From contig JANVFP010000003.1 of the NCBI GenBank assembly GCA_027919835.1, forward strand, positions 1,550,001 through 1,614,000: DNA of 64,000 bases, read 5' to 3'. Positions 1 through 10,490 of the stretch are shown here, piece by piece. The translations under genes were made by a program, and so were the position numbers. Source of the DNA: Lentinula raphanica (Eukaryota; Basidiomycota; Agaricomycetes; Agaricales; Omphalotaceae). The notes below the pieces were generated by a model. That model saw only the letters and a program-made list of their open reading frames with translations, ran no database searches and was not told the origin of the DNA. Every line of letters starts with the position of its first letter. Position 1 is the first letter of the stretch.

Positions 1-698
1 AAGCATATTCAACCAGGCCTGCCAATGATGGGAAGGGAAACTGTGTTGCAGGATTTGCGAGCGACCAAGGATCCCTCTCACATCCGACTATCACAGATTT
101 CTATCTGCAGTCTCATGCAGCTATTCAAGGAAGTGAGCTCAAACAAACAATTTTTGATCATCCCCCAAATCAGTGCTCATATGGCCAACAGCTTCGCGTT
201 CTGGTCATTATACCGTTATCCACGATGAAATTTTCGGCTCCAATATCAACAAGTAAGAGTTCCTCTCTCTGCGTTCTGTAGCAGGCATCAGTTCATCGCC
301 CTGAAGGATTCGAGAACTCGCATTCTCATTGTGCCATGTTTACGCAAAAGCAACCCGGAGTGTGTCAATTCCAGCTCCCGTTTACTGTACGTTGTTGAAC
401 ACTTCCCATAATTCAATCCACATTGACGATTGTTAATTTTTCTGTCTTTTGTGTTGATGACCAGATGCCGATGTACGTTGATTTCTACTAATTCCTTGTC
501 GATTGACCAGTAATAACGAAATCCTGATAGCTTGCATGCGCCCGAGGATCCTTCCACTATGCTCCTAACTCTGCTTACAACCTGAATTCTGATGCAGGAA
601 GTACAGTATCCAGTGGACATGAACTGAATCTCGACGAGTGGAAGGCGAACTTCAAGAAGGTCAACCGAGAGATGGCCACCAGCATGTATTTCTTGTGA
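1..698 (+). CDS. Argonaute (Piwi domain C-terminal end), 5' end outside window
   Basis: This is the C-terminal part of an Argonaute protein, the small-RNA-guided core of RNA silencing. Spliced frames give the Piwi-domain end in order: GNCVAGFASDQG, DFYLQSHAAIQGTSR, HYTVIHDE, LCHVYAKATRSVSIPAPVYY, ADLACARGSFHY, and the terminal MATSMYFL followed by a stop. These match the family motifs DFYLxSHAGIQGTSRPSHY, RSVSIPAPxYYAD and a C-terminal MYFx. The His of HYTV is the expected last residue of the catalytic tetrad; the other catalytic residues lie left of the window. Proposed exons are 1-132, 192-252, 307-386, 465-472 and 531-698. The fourth exon has only 8 nt and is needed to restore the YYAD motif. 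The frame that opens at base 25 with an ATG is not the coding one. Confidence 0.9.
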
Positions 699-1214
699 TC
701 ACTTAAACCTGGTTTCAAACCAGTCATATGGCCTGTATCCATGAATTGCCTCTAGTTCAATGAACGAATGAGTGTATTTTACTTTGGTATCAGTGGATTC
801 TTGTGGTATTCCAAAAGGGCTACACAACAAAATGCAAGAAAGAATATTGACCAGAGAAAATATTGACAAATGTACGAGGAAAGTAAAAAACGTATAAGTA
901 CAGCAATAACGAATGTGTCCACTGACCAACGAGGGTAATAGAATACAGAGCAAACAATAATTGCACTAGATAGAAGTGCACAATTACTGCGACAGAGGGT
1001 GAAGTAATACAAAAGGGGCAAGTCCATCAAGACCTGAGAGCAGAGCGGGTGCAAAGGTATGTAAATGTGGGAGTGGGTAACGAAGTACTCGCACATATGA
1101 CGAAGATGCAATAAATACTAGTAGAGACAAGGATACGACAAGGAGTGTGGATGGTACTGATTATGAAATTAGAGAATCGAAAACAAGCCAAGCATTGCAA
1201 AATGAAAATCGATA
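699..1214. other. Intergenic, tail-to-tail
   Basis: This 516-bp stretch lies between the stop of the Argonaute gene and the stop of the PKA gene, which converge. It should hold both 3' untranslated regions. Several A-rich runs are present (for example around 830-900). I see no RNA gene, and the open frames here are short, low in coding character and overlap one another. Confidence 0.5.
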
Positions 1215-2788
1215 TCAAAATTCGAGGAACTGGCACGCGATTGGGTCAAAACGTTGGACGGGGGAGGGTGCCTCCTCTTTTATGAGACCTGGGATCTCCG
1301 CAGCAGGAGGAAAAGGAAGGTGAAGGAAATGTCTAGTATCATCGCTGGAGGAAGTGTGTGGTATAATAGGTGCCTGGACACAACATGAGAACAAGGCGTA
1401 TGAAATTGAAGAGGATATTCTTACAGTGATCTCCCTTCTTTCCAGAGCATCCCAGTCGACTCCGCGGAACCATGGATGCTCTAGGATATCCTGGGGGCCT
1501 CCGATCATGTTGCCCAATCTCTGCGTCCGATCAGGATTCAAGAAAGCTCGCACCAGGCTTCTTGACAGGGGATCCATGCCTCGGGGCCAATGTATGTGCC
1601 CGTTGAGAATCTTTTCATAGATTCCATATGGAGACTCGTCATAGAAAGGAGGATACCCAACGAGCATTTCATAGCACAGTACTCCGCAGGCCCACCAGTC
1701 GGCGGCTTTGCCGTGACCATCAGACTGGATGATTTCTGGCGCGAGATACTCTGGTGTCCCACATAGCGTCCAAGTACGGTCATCTACAATCTTCGCGAAC
1801 CCGAAATCCGTCAGGCGAAGGTAGCCTCTGGAGTCGAGGAGCAGATTTTCAGGCTTGAGATCACGATAGATTATGTTGTACGAATGAAGATACTTCAGCG
1901 CAAGGATGATTGTCGCTAGATAGAATCGGGTCACATCGGGTGTGAATCGCTGTGCTCGTCGCAAGTGCGTAAACAGCTCGCCACCAGGTATGTATGACAT
2001 GAGCATATACACGTTCAAGCTGTCTTGGAACGTGGCGAATAGATCAACGATGAAAGGATGGTGAACCCGAGAAAGAATGTAACGCTCAGCATTCACATGC
2101 TCGACTTGACGAAGACGGACGATTTCAGTTTTGCGAAGCACTTTCAAGGCATAGTGATTCTGAGCACTCGAGTCATTCGACGAACTTCGATGACGGACCA
2201 AAAGCACTCGGGCAAAAGTCCCGGAGCCTAATGAATGTAGTGAGCATGGAGGTTCGTATTAGAAGAATCCTACGAACCGAGAGTTCCTCTGACCTCGAAA
2301 TCAGTCAACTTGATGCCACTTTTCTGCAGGTGAACCTCTTCATCTTCCAGCAACCTGAGCGGCCGATGTCCTTCAGGACCACCAAGTGGACGGGACAAAG
2401 CTTGCGCTTCCCTGACTCTACTTATGTCAATAGCTTCCCTAGATCTGCGAGGCTCCATTGACGGTGCAGGTGGGGGGGAAAGATTCAAACTGTCGACCAC
2501 AGTTTCCATCCCGCCACCGCTCGCTCCACTTTCAACCTCGTCAATGCTCATGTCAAGGTCTTCAACATCACCGTCATCCTCCATGCTAATGTCGGCAGAT
2601 TGACCTGGAGACAACGGCGGTGTTATGGGCGTATCCGGCACAGCTGAATGTGATTCCCGACGTGAAAGGCTAGGTCCCTGTGCACTGGCAGTGTCAAAGC
2701 TGGGATTTCTGCTGGCGGGAAGAGACTGTGGAAGCTGAATATGCTCCGGAATGGAACCGGAGCGAGGGGCTAAGTATGAGGAGGGCAT
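1215..2788 (-). CDS. cAMP-dependent protein kinase catalytic subunit (AGC kinase)
   Basis: Ser/Thr kinase of the PKA catalytic family, the effector of cAMP signalling. Exons 2278-2788, 1425-2227 and 1215-1373 join to 490 aa. The first ~160 residues are a Ser/Pro-rich extension with an acidic patch (SMEDDGDVEDLDMSID). The kinase domain follows: glycine loop GTLGSGTFARV, HYALKVL with the ATP-binding Lys, YRDLKPEN, DFGFAK, and RTWTLCGTPEYLAPE, the PKA-type activation loop with its phosphorylatable Thr. The protein ends in FLEF, the F-x-x-F terminus typical of PKA. The first splice junction cuts the glycine loop. Intron 1374-1424 is 51 nt, in frame and without a stop. A pyrimidine tract and AG end at 2812, so an upstream exon or 5'-UTR intron is possible; the start at 2788 is the first ATG downstream of it. 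Which of several fungal PKA paralogues it is cannot be said. Confidence 0.92.
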
Positions 2789-3382
2789 CGCTAGTTTTTT
2801 CTCCCAGTCTGCTGCAGGCAATGTGGTAGAGGTTGAGAAAGAAGAAAAGTGATATTGAAAATATTAATTATCCGATCGTTTAGAGGTTTTGAAAAGGAGG
2901 TAGACACTGCAGCGGGCTATTTTGATGAAATTCAGTAATCGCTTTTTTTTTGATGGTATGAGATTTATTCACCGTACACCGAGTGAGATAGTACTATGAA
3001 ACAGGAATCCCCAGCCGAAGCGCACTGCGCTGTAGGTAGCAATGACACCAGATAATGGCTGTTGCAGGACGATAGAGAGATGGTAATGGAAGTAATCAAA
3101 GTGTAAATGGACTGTCATTTTTGGGCAGTTCACCATTTCAGCCAGTCATGTGACACCAAACGCGACAGGGCGTCTAGACTAACGCTCAGCGCGTGTCCCT
3201 CTAAAATTTGTACTTAGAAGTTATCACTGACCAGTCCTCAAACAGAGCCTTGCACTCTCTGCACAAACGAACCAAGGAAGAAGCATTACCGGGTTGGGTT
3301 CTCAATCTTATCCGATGTTACCTTACAACGGTAACCATTGTACAAATATAACAGCCAGCAATCTACGTCTCAATTTCCGTGA
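2789..3382. other. PKA upstream region and TFB3 downstream region
   Basis: About 590 bp separate the PKA start from the TFB3 stop, both on the minus strand. The part next to PKA carries a minus-strand polypyrimidine stretch ending in CTGCAG (about 2812-2850) that could be the acceptor of a 5' intron. There is an 8-9 nt T run near 2944. No other gene is supported. Confidence 0.4.
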
Positions 3383-4702
3383 TCAAACTGATTCCATCAC
3401 AACGTCGCCATCTCTCAGTGGTGGAATGTCTAATCCAGACAGGGGAACAACATCCAGGCCTGCCACAGCACTCAATAACGCACGATCCCAGGCTTCCTCT
3501 ACTTTGTAACCTCCCGCTCTCATGATACCTTCTCGATCCTTCCTGACCGCTTCACTAATGAAATCATCATACCCTTCCGCCCTGATTGTATATAGGTCGT
3601 CGTAAGCATACCAATCGTCCTGGAATGGCACATGAGGCTCATCCGGGACGTTATTAACCTTCGTTGTCCTGGTTTTCAGTAGCTTCGCATAATCTTGACT
3701 AAAAGACATTCCTAATAGACCGGAAGTAGCGCTCGCAGATGCTGCTCGTGCTGAAGAACGTTTCGCCGCAGCGATACGCGACTTGGCAACGATTTTGTGA
3801 GCATCTTTCTGGGAAGTTTCCAGTTTGTCAATGAGTTCCCGTTCTTCACGCTGACGCTCTTCGCGTTCCTGTTGTTCTTGTTGTGCAAGCTGAGCGGCGC
3901 GCGCTTCACGTTCACGACGCTCTGAATCCTCCTGCTCCTTCAAGGCAAGAGCTTCGGCTTCCTCGCGTTGCAAGTTGAGCGATGTGAGGGCTGCGTTTGC
4001 CGCTTTATATGCAGCGATACGTGCTTCGGTGGCGGGAAGGTCTATGTTGTTGATGAGATTGAAGGCAATGTCTTCGACTTCTTCCAGATAGTCATTGTAT
4101 GAACGAAGGTCGTCAAAATCTTCCAAACGTTTATTGAACCTATAAATAGTCAGATTGCAGAACACAGAATGCACCAAGCTGCTCACTCTTTGGCTATTCG
4201 CCGCCTGACCGCAACCTCTTTTTCAACACCAAGATCTTCAAACGTTTGTGGCGAAAAAGCCAGCTTTCGTAAGATTTTACTGCATATTGGACATGGCGCA
4301 GGACCGAGAGTGAAGAGCCGGTCTATACATGATTCGCACCTACAGCAATCATGTTGTTAGAAGGATAGTGACGGGAAGGAAAGATTTGAATACATTTTGT
4401 GGTAACATGAACTGACGAGCAATCGTAACTTGGGGTTCAGGTAACGATCACTTTTGCAAACGGGACACTGATCGTCCATTGACTGATCTTTTTGGTAAGC
4501 CCGGATGCGGTCAGTAACTGGAAGAACATACAAAATACTCTGATGTTCTCCCTGAAGGATCCTTGATTCCTCCACCGAATATTGTCGACGATGTGCTTTG
4601 AATCTGAGGTGTATGAGAGCGTGTGTGCGAGTTCGATGCGGAGTGTCCGCCTTTTTTGACAGTCTTTCCTTGTAACCAGCCATAGTTGGATCTTGTCGAC
4701 AT
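3383..4702 (-). CDS. TFB3: TFIIH / CDK-activating kinase assembly factor TFB3 (MAT1)
   Basis: RING-finger subunit that links cyclin H-CDK7 to core TFIIH in transcription initiation and nucleotide excision repair. Exons 4532-4702, 4394-4482, 4187-4339 and 3383-4139 give 389 aa. The N-terminal ~57 residues are basic and low-complexity. The RING domain starts at QCPVCKSDRYLNP and continues through SCYHKMCESCIDRLF to APCPICSSILRKLAF. The family-typical stretch FSPQTFEDLGVEKEVAVRRR and then KEFNKRLEDF follow. A long Glu/Arg/Gln-rich coiled coil (around residues 195-260) leads into the C-terminal part with WYAYDD and AGGYKVEEAW. The RING is split over three exons. The start is the ATG at 4702; the open frame upstream begins with TTG only. 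It is divergent from the dioxygenase gene with about 200 bp between starts. Confidence 0.93.
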
Positions 4703-4906
4703 TGTCGAAGTCAAAAGTCAGGAGTAACAAGCGCCTATAAGCGCTTACGGTCTTGAGTGGCGTACCACAGAAATAGCGTAAGCATGATTATGCTGTGACT
4801 GATCTTTCTTGTAAGCAGCGATAATCAAGCTTACCTCTGCTTAGTGTTATTTCTATCATACTACAGCTTTAAAAAGGCTCAGATTGTTGAAATATGGACA
4901 CGGTGG

Positions 4907-6160
4907 ATGCTATCCTCCTCAAGATTCATATCCCTCTCAGCTATAGCAGCCTTTTCGTCGTTTGTGCTCATACATACAGCACCGGTCCTCCTATTCAACT
5001 TCCTGCGTTCTAAATCTACTATGTCTTCAACCATGGCGAATGTAGTAGCTGTGCCCTCGAATCAATCTGAATGGCGCGCAGCGCTTGATTCCCTTCCTTC
5101 TACCCCACAGAAAATCCCCGCGTTCTTCTTTGCTCATGGGAGCCCTGCTCTTGCCCTCGCACAGATGCCAGCTAGGCTTCGGGCTAGTGGACGTAGTGGA
5201 TTCGAACAATACCAGGGTCCTAATGGTCCCTTGGCGAATTTTCTCAGGGACTTTGGTCCAACACTTCTGCAGAAATATAGTCCAAAGGCTGTTGTTGTAT
5301 TCAGTGCTCACTGGGAGACGTTAGGTGAAAGACTAGGTAAGATGCCTTCGCTCCTCGCTGATCAGTCTCGCTGCTCATTGATGAGTTGTAAGTAACTGAT
5401 TATGGCGATGAAAATCCTCTGTTGATGGATTATTATGGATTTCCTCAAGAATCATATGAGCTCAGGTTCAAGTCTCGAGGAGACAAACAGCTTGCAGATC
5501 AAATAGTCTCGCTGTACAAGGAGGTTAGTTATTATCTATCTCAAAAGGGTCGATAGTGATAATTCACCCATCCACTCAGGCAGGTCAACTAGCCCGTACC
5601 ACGTCCAAACTTGAGCCGAGGGGCTCAGATGGACGCGGCTTCGAAGGTCCTGGTCTTGATCATGGCGTTTTCGTTCCATTCCGGATTATGTTTGGAGAGG
5701 AATTCGCAATTCCTGTCGTACAAGTTTCCCTTGACTCTAGCATGTCGCCAGAGGCAAACTGGAAGCTCGGTCAAGTCGTGAAGGGTTTGAGAGAAGAGAA
5801 CGTGCTTGTCTTAGCTGGAGGATTGCCCATCCATAACCTCCGAGACTTTAGTTCATTCACACCCGACACTGCTCAACCCATTCACCATGCGTTCCATAAG
5901 GCCATATTGGATGCATTACTAATCCCGAATGTGAGTGAATCCGAATCATCTTCTCTGTGCATGGAATGATAACATTCTGACAGGCTCAAGAAAGGAAGCA
6001 AGCATTGATGGATTTGACCAAACATCCCGGATTTCGACCATGTAACCCTCGAGAAGAGCATTTCGTACCGTTGTATGTTGCGGCTGGAGCAGCTGAGGAC
6101 GAGAACGTGAAAATCCTGAATGGATTGTACGGTATCCCCACTGTAGCTTTTGGTGTTTGA
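4907..6160 (+). CDS. LigB-type extradiol ring-cleavage dioxygenase (4,5-DOPA dioxygenase-like)
   Basis: Member of the non-haem, metal-dependent LigB superfamily that opens catechol rings; plant and bacterial relatives act on DOPA or protocatechuate. Exons 4907-5336, 5393-5523, 5580-5930 and 5984-6160 give 362 aa. Conserved pieces are FFAHGSPALAL, VVVFSAHWET, DYGDENPLLMDYYGFP, GLDHGVFVPFRIMFG and REEHFVPLYVAAGAA; the His in each His-containing motif is a likely metal or active-site ligand. The protein begins with about 40 hydrophobic residues (MLSSSRFISLSAIAAFSSF onward) before the enzyme domain, which starts near residue 60; a second ATG at 5022 would yield a soluble form. The natural substrate cannot be read from the sequence. 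Convergent with PRE6, with only 84 bp between stop codons. Confidence 0.88.
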
Positions 6161-6244
6161 AACTGCATATCAGGCAACACCCTGAGGCACATACAATCGG
6201 TAGTCCTTGTCCTGAAACACTGTTATCATTCCATTCATTGCAAA

Positions 6245-7468
6245 CTACTGTCCAGAAACTGCGCCTTCTGTGACGCGAGATGTCATGGATGCCTGTCCAG
6301 CAGCAGTTGCTGCTAATCTAGATCGCTTTCTTTCTGCCTCTGCTTCCTTTTCCTTCTCAATCTCGGAGACAATTGCCTCGATCTGTGCGAGGTCGAGGTT
6401 CTAGGGTGTAAAAGATTAGCGCCATGAGAGCCATGCGTTTACAAAGTCAACAAGAAATTCACCGTAATCTTTCCATAGCTCTCCATTACACTGATTTCAA
6501 TGTTTTTCGCACCTGTCTGCACGACCTCAAGCAGGCTTTTCACTGCAAGTTTGATGCTTTCTTCGCGTGAGAGATCATCCTTGTGGTTCTTCTCTAAGAA
6601 CTCGCGAACGGTTTTCGATGAACGTCCGATTGCATTAGCCTGTTCACGAAGGATCTGTGCACCAATTTCATGAGGAATGCAATTCGAACGTACTTTCCAC
6701 GCGCTGTAGATACCACTTGGTTCGGTCATGTACAGATGGGGTTTGGTGTCATTTGGATCGAAGCCAACGATGAGAGTTGAGATTCCGAACGGTCGTACAC
6801 CTCCGGATTGCGTATAGCGCTATCATTGATGTTAAACGATTGAGTTTCTGTCGTCTGGTTTGAAAGATGGGCATACCTGTTGGATGCCTGCAATATGCCT
6901 TGTGATGTATTCAACTGTAACGGGGTCTTCGACCGTGAGTCGATGGCTCTGACATTCTATCCGTGCCTTGTCAATCAAAACTCGACCATCTGCGGTGAGA
7001 CCTATGATCAAACACGTATAGTAAGTACAATTATGCATGGAATATAAATGTACGGCGCACCTGCAAAGGCCAGACAGACATGATCATCCAGCATGGCCAC
7101 CTTCCTAACAGTTCGAGGGTCTTGGAGTTGCAATACAGATTTCTTCTCTACACCAAGCACGACCACATCCTTGCCCCGGACACCAACCTAAGTCGAGATC
7201 GCCAAATTTGTGATGAGTCTTCAAGCTGCACATATCCTAGTAGGAGTGACTTACAGCGCAGGTCCCCTTCCTTACGGCTTCCAGGGCATACTCGACCTGA
7301 AGAGATTGATTGAGATGCTGATTATATGTTATTGACGCGATACACGAACTTGGAATAAATGACCATCAGGTGAAAAAACGGTAAGAGCTAGAGAGGCAAT
7401 ATATGTTATTGTCGAGCATCTTCAATGAAGATACAACGGGGACTACCTCGATCGTAGGATCTGGACAT
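6245..7468 (-). CDS. PRE6: 20S proteasome subunit alpha4 (PRE6 / PSMA7)
   Basis: Alpha-ring subunit of the 20S proteasome. At least seven exons are recognisable from splice signals. The protein starts [20 protein letters not shown], the proteasome alpha N-terminal signature, then [61 protein letters not shown], [24 protein letters not shown] text, [16 protein letters not shown] and [16 protein letters not shown]. The phrases [10 protein letters not shown] and [14 protein letters not shown] point to alpha4 rather than other alpha subunits. A basic, Ala/Glu-rich tail ([17 protein letters not shown]) closes it. The open frame reads through part of one intron near 6450, so the true C-terminus comes from the small last exon ending at 6245. 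First exon is only 22 nt. Divergent from the ZUP1-like gene. Confidence 0.93.
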
Positions 7469-8504
7469 GATAGAGGAGGTAGAAGAAGTTAGAAGTACGC
7501 GCGTCCGTTAACACAGACGCTCATCATTTCATCAGCTGACCTCAAAGATGATTGCTCAAGAGGTGAGGCCGATTCAAATCTTTGAGATGATCCCACGACC
7601 CCCCCTCCCCCCCCCAAAACAGGAAGGTTGCCGATTGCCGAGTACACGGCTGTTCACGCGCACGGACCACGGTCAGACTCAAAGTTCAAACGCTATCTTA
7701 ATGCTATCCCATGCTCATTGCTAATGCTATCTCTCGTCTCTCTGAGGGTATGTGCTCGCTTCAAACATGCTTGAAACTCCACTCACCATGGCCTCCTGCA
7801 TCTTTCAACTCCTTTTCTTGGGTCACACTTCAACTTATCATTTTGCTCCCTCGTCGACAAATGGCAACGCGTAACTCATGTAAGAGGTGACCGGTGACTA
7901 TCTTCTTGGAAATAGTAATGAGGGAATTCGGTGTCCAGAGTGATACAAATGGGGTGTACAATCAGTGTGCGTGTTGAAACTTGAGAGGGTTCTGAAGCAA
8001 TTGATCCACTAACTCACATAAAGCTACACAGGTCACTGGCACTCTGCAATAAGGACTGTTGCTTCTCCCTGCCTGTTGCTCATCGACATCTACAATACCA
8101 TCTTTGCTACTAGCTAGCCATCCTTCAAGTTTTTACCAAATCTCATCCTTTGGTAGTCACCCTGCGGCTCAATACATATACTATACACTGTTTGAACTGT
8201 TTCTCTGACCCATGATACAGTACCGTCTACTGCACCTGTGCATACAATTTAATCTGTTACATTTCAATCACTCCACCAAGCTGAAAGGTGTCTACTCGTT
8301 GTGATCCATTCGTTCAGTCGCTGCTGTACGAGTACTGTAGAAGCATGCCGCATCGGCAGTCTACGGCATCTCGGCGATGTCAAAAATCCATCATTCTCGT
8401 GGCACCTGTCATCTCAAGATCTCGAATCGGGCTCACCTCTTGTGATTGCTCATCACTGCCCCTTGAGTTCATACCACTATCATCGCGTCCTTCCTATACC
8501 CTGA
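7469..8504. other. Divergent intergenic region PRE6 / ZUP1
   Basis: About 1.04 kb between the start codons of PRE6 (minus) and the C78 peptidase (plus). It must hold both promoters. It contains a nearly pure C run at 7599-7615 and pyrimidine-rich stretches, as common in fungal promoters, but no clear TATA box at a fixed distance from either start. Short open frames at 8288-8578 have no recognisable product and overlap the ZUP1 start. Confidence 0.4.
7599..7615. repeat. Poly-C tract
   Basis: A 17-nt run of C interrupted by a single T, followed by AAAAC, about 130 bp upstream of the PRE6 start. On the minus strand it is a G run. It is a simple-sequence tract; a promoter role is only a possibility. 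Confidence 0.8.
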
Positions 8505-10328
8505 ATGTCCTTACAATGCCAGCTTTGCTGGGCAGACATCGAGCAGCTGAGTGTAGCCGAAAGGCAACGCCATTATGACAATCATCTAGCAGGAGACTCG
8601 TTGCCTCGAGCGGACTCTTCAACGAAAACCGCAACTTCCTCCACAAAATCCAATTCGTGGTTCAACAAAGGCAAGTTCAAGAGGATGCCCATCAGCAAGG
8701 AGAAAGAGCAAGATGTCTTCTGGTATCCTGCCATGCAAACGCCGCCACCAATCAACTTCGTTCCCGGTAGGCCAACATGTTCATATCTTGACGCATAGTA
8801 GCTTTACTCAGTGGCCGCGTCTTCCAGGGTTAATTCCGGTTCTAAAGAAGGCACTTCTTGAATCGCATGCAAAGGGGAAGACTACACGTGCAGTACTCTG
8901 CTATGACAGAGCTGTCTATGTCTCCAGGCAGATATGGGATGCCAGCTGGGGCTGTGGGTATGCGAAATTTGAATGATTATTCACTACAAAGTTAACGTTC
9001 ATTACAGATACCGAAACTTCCTCATGTCCTGCGCGAGTCTGATGGATCAGCCTTATCAGCCTCTGTACTTCCCTCTGATTGATCAACCATTACCTCCTGG
9101 AGTACGAAACCTCCAAGTATGGATCGAAGACGCGTGGAATAATGGTTGGCATCCCCTGCTGAAATGATTCGTCTTGTTCATCTATACTCAGTCGTTGTTT
9201 CTCAGGCTTCGACGTCGAGGGTCGTGAGCAATTGAAGAAGCTCGTCGATACGAACAAGTGGATTGGAACTTCAGGTTACCTTTCCCTAGTTCTCTAATTG
9301 AAAGATGCCTTTGTTCATACTCGATCCTTGCTTAATTTAGATATTTGCGCGGCTTTTCTTTCCAGAGGCATCCCGTTAGTTCCATTCTACCAGTGTATAT
9401 ATTGGCTCCCATGTATCAGTGATTGTTTTATCAGAGCTGAACTCGTCGATTTCGAAATCAAAGACCTCAAGAAGGGTAAACACAAGCTATTCACATTCTA
9501 GGACTGAACTCACATTGAGTTACCTAGGCCTTACTCCGTTGACGAATTGGATAGTTCGATATTTCGATAAATACAAACCAAGCAATTCCAATTCTACAGT
9601 GAATGGCGCCTTACTTGGAGCATCCCCTGTCCAGTGTGCGCCTTGCATGCCGTTAATCGTGCAAGATAACAAGCACTCGCGAATGGTGAGCTCCGATACA
9701 CGATCACTCGAGTGATTGGAGAAAACATACTTTTTCAGGTGGTAGGATATGAAATGACTAAATCAGGCGTAATAACGCTTTTGGTCTTTGATCCTTCTAG
9801 GTGAGTTTACTCATGCTACAGGTCATATGTCGGCTGACCCATCTACAGGCTCCCTTCCAAACAGCTACGCTCCATGGCGTTATCAGGTTTTAATTCTACT
9901 TCCTTTCCCCCCAATAAACGTCGCGAAAATGAGAGTTCAGGCTATGCGACAAACAACACTACGCATAAGCGTATGAAGATTAATCATGAGCAAACAAGAG
10001 TTGGAGGCGCCACGGTAATCGATGTCGACGATGATTGTGAAATCGAGTTCATCGGTGAAGTACGAAAGGCGGGGCAAGGGGACACAACCAAAGTAAACAA
10101 TGATACGCCATTATCTTATAGCGACGTATTGAAACACTTTCGATGGGAGAACCGTTTGATTCAGTGAGTTCATCATGTTTGTTTAGCGGTGAAAGCCCAT
10201 TCTAAACGCGATGCAATACGAATAGGAAGAAACAGAAATATCAGATTCTATACTTTCCTTTGGAACTCCCTCTCACGAAGAGCGAAATGAAGAGGAGGAA
10301 AATTCTGACTAGTGAACAGATATCATGA
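8505..10328 (+). CDS. ZUP1: C78-family deubiquitinase with N-terminal zinc finger (ZUP1/ZUFSP-like)
   Basis: Cysteine peptidase of family C78 (UFSP fold); animal and fission-yeast relatives cleave K63-linked ubiquitin chains and are linked to genome maintenance. The ATG at 8505 starts with a small zinc finger, CQLCWADIEQ...RQRHYDNH (C-x2-C, then H-x4-H). The peptidase domain carries WGCGYRNFLMSCASL with the catalytic Cys (codons split by an intron near 8959-9006), then FDVEGREQLKKLVDTNKWIG, LIVQDNKHSRMVVGYE with the catalytic His, and LLVFDPS with the third residue. A Lys/Arg-rich, acidic C-terminal region (VIDVDDDCEIEFIGEV, which resembles a SUMO- or ubiquitin-interacting acidic strand) ends at TSEQIS. 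About ten exons; the last intron ends just before 10227. Only one finger is visible, whereas animal ZUP1 has several. Confidence 0.88.
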
Positions 10329-10490
10329 ATAAAATCTATCTTATTTCTACGTTCATTTCCGAAATGATCAAGTCCGAAATATTTGCTGAATGGCAGCGCT
10401 GCAGCGCTCAGTGGCAAAAGTATATGAGTCATGCAGGTGTTAGTCACGCGTTCATGAGCTACCTCTTCTCCTCCAACACTCATCTCTGAA

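Noticed and set aside
25..228. 67-codon frame with ATG at the left edge
   Set aside because: The neighbouring frame, spliced, encodes the Argonaute Piwi end; this ATG frame has no match.
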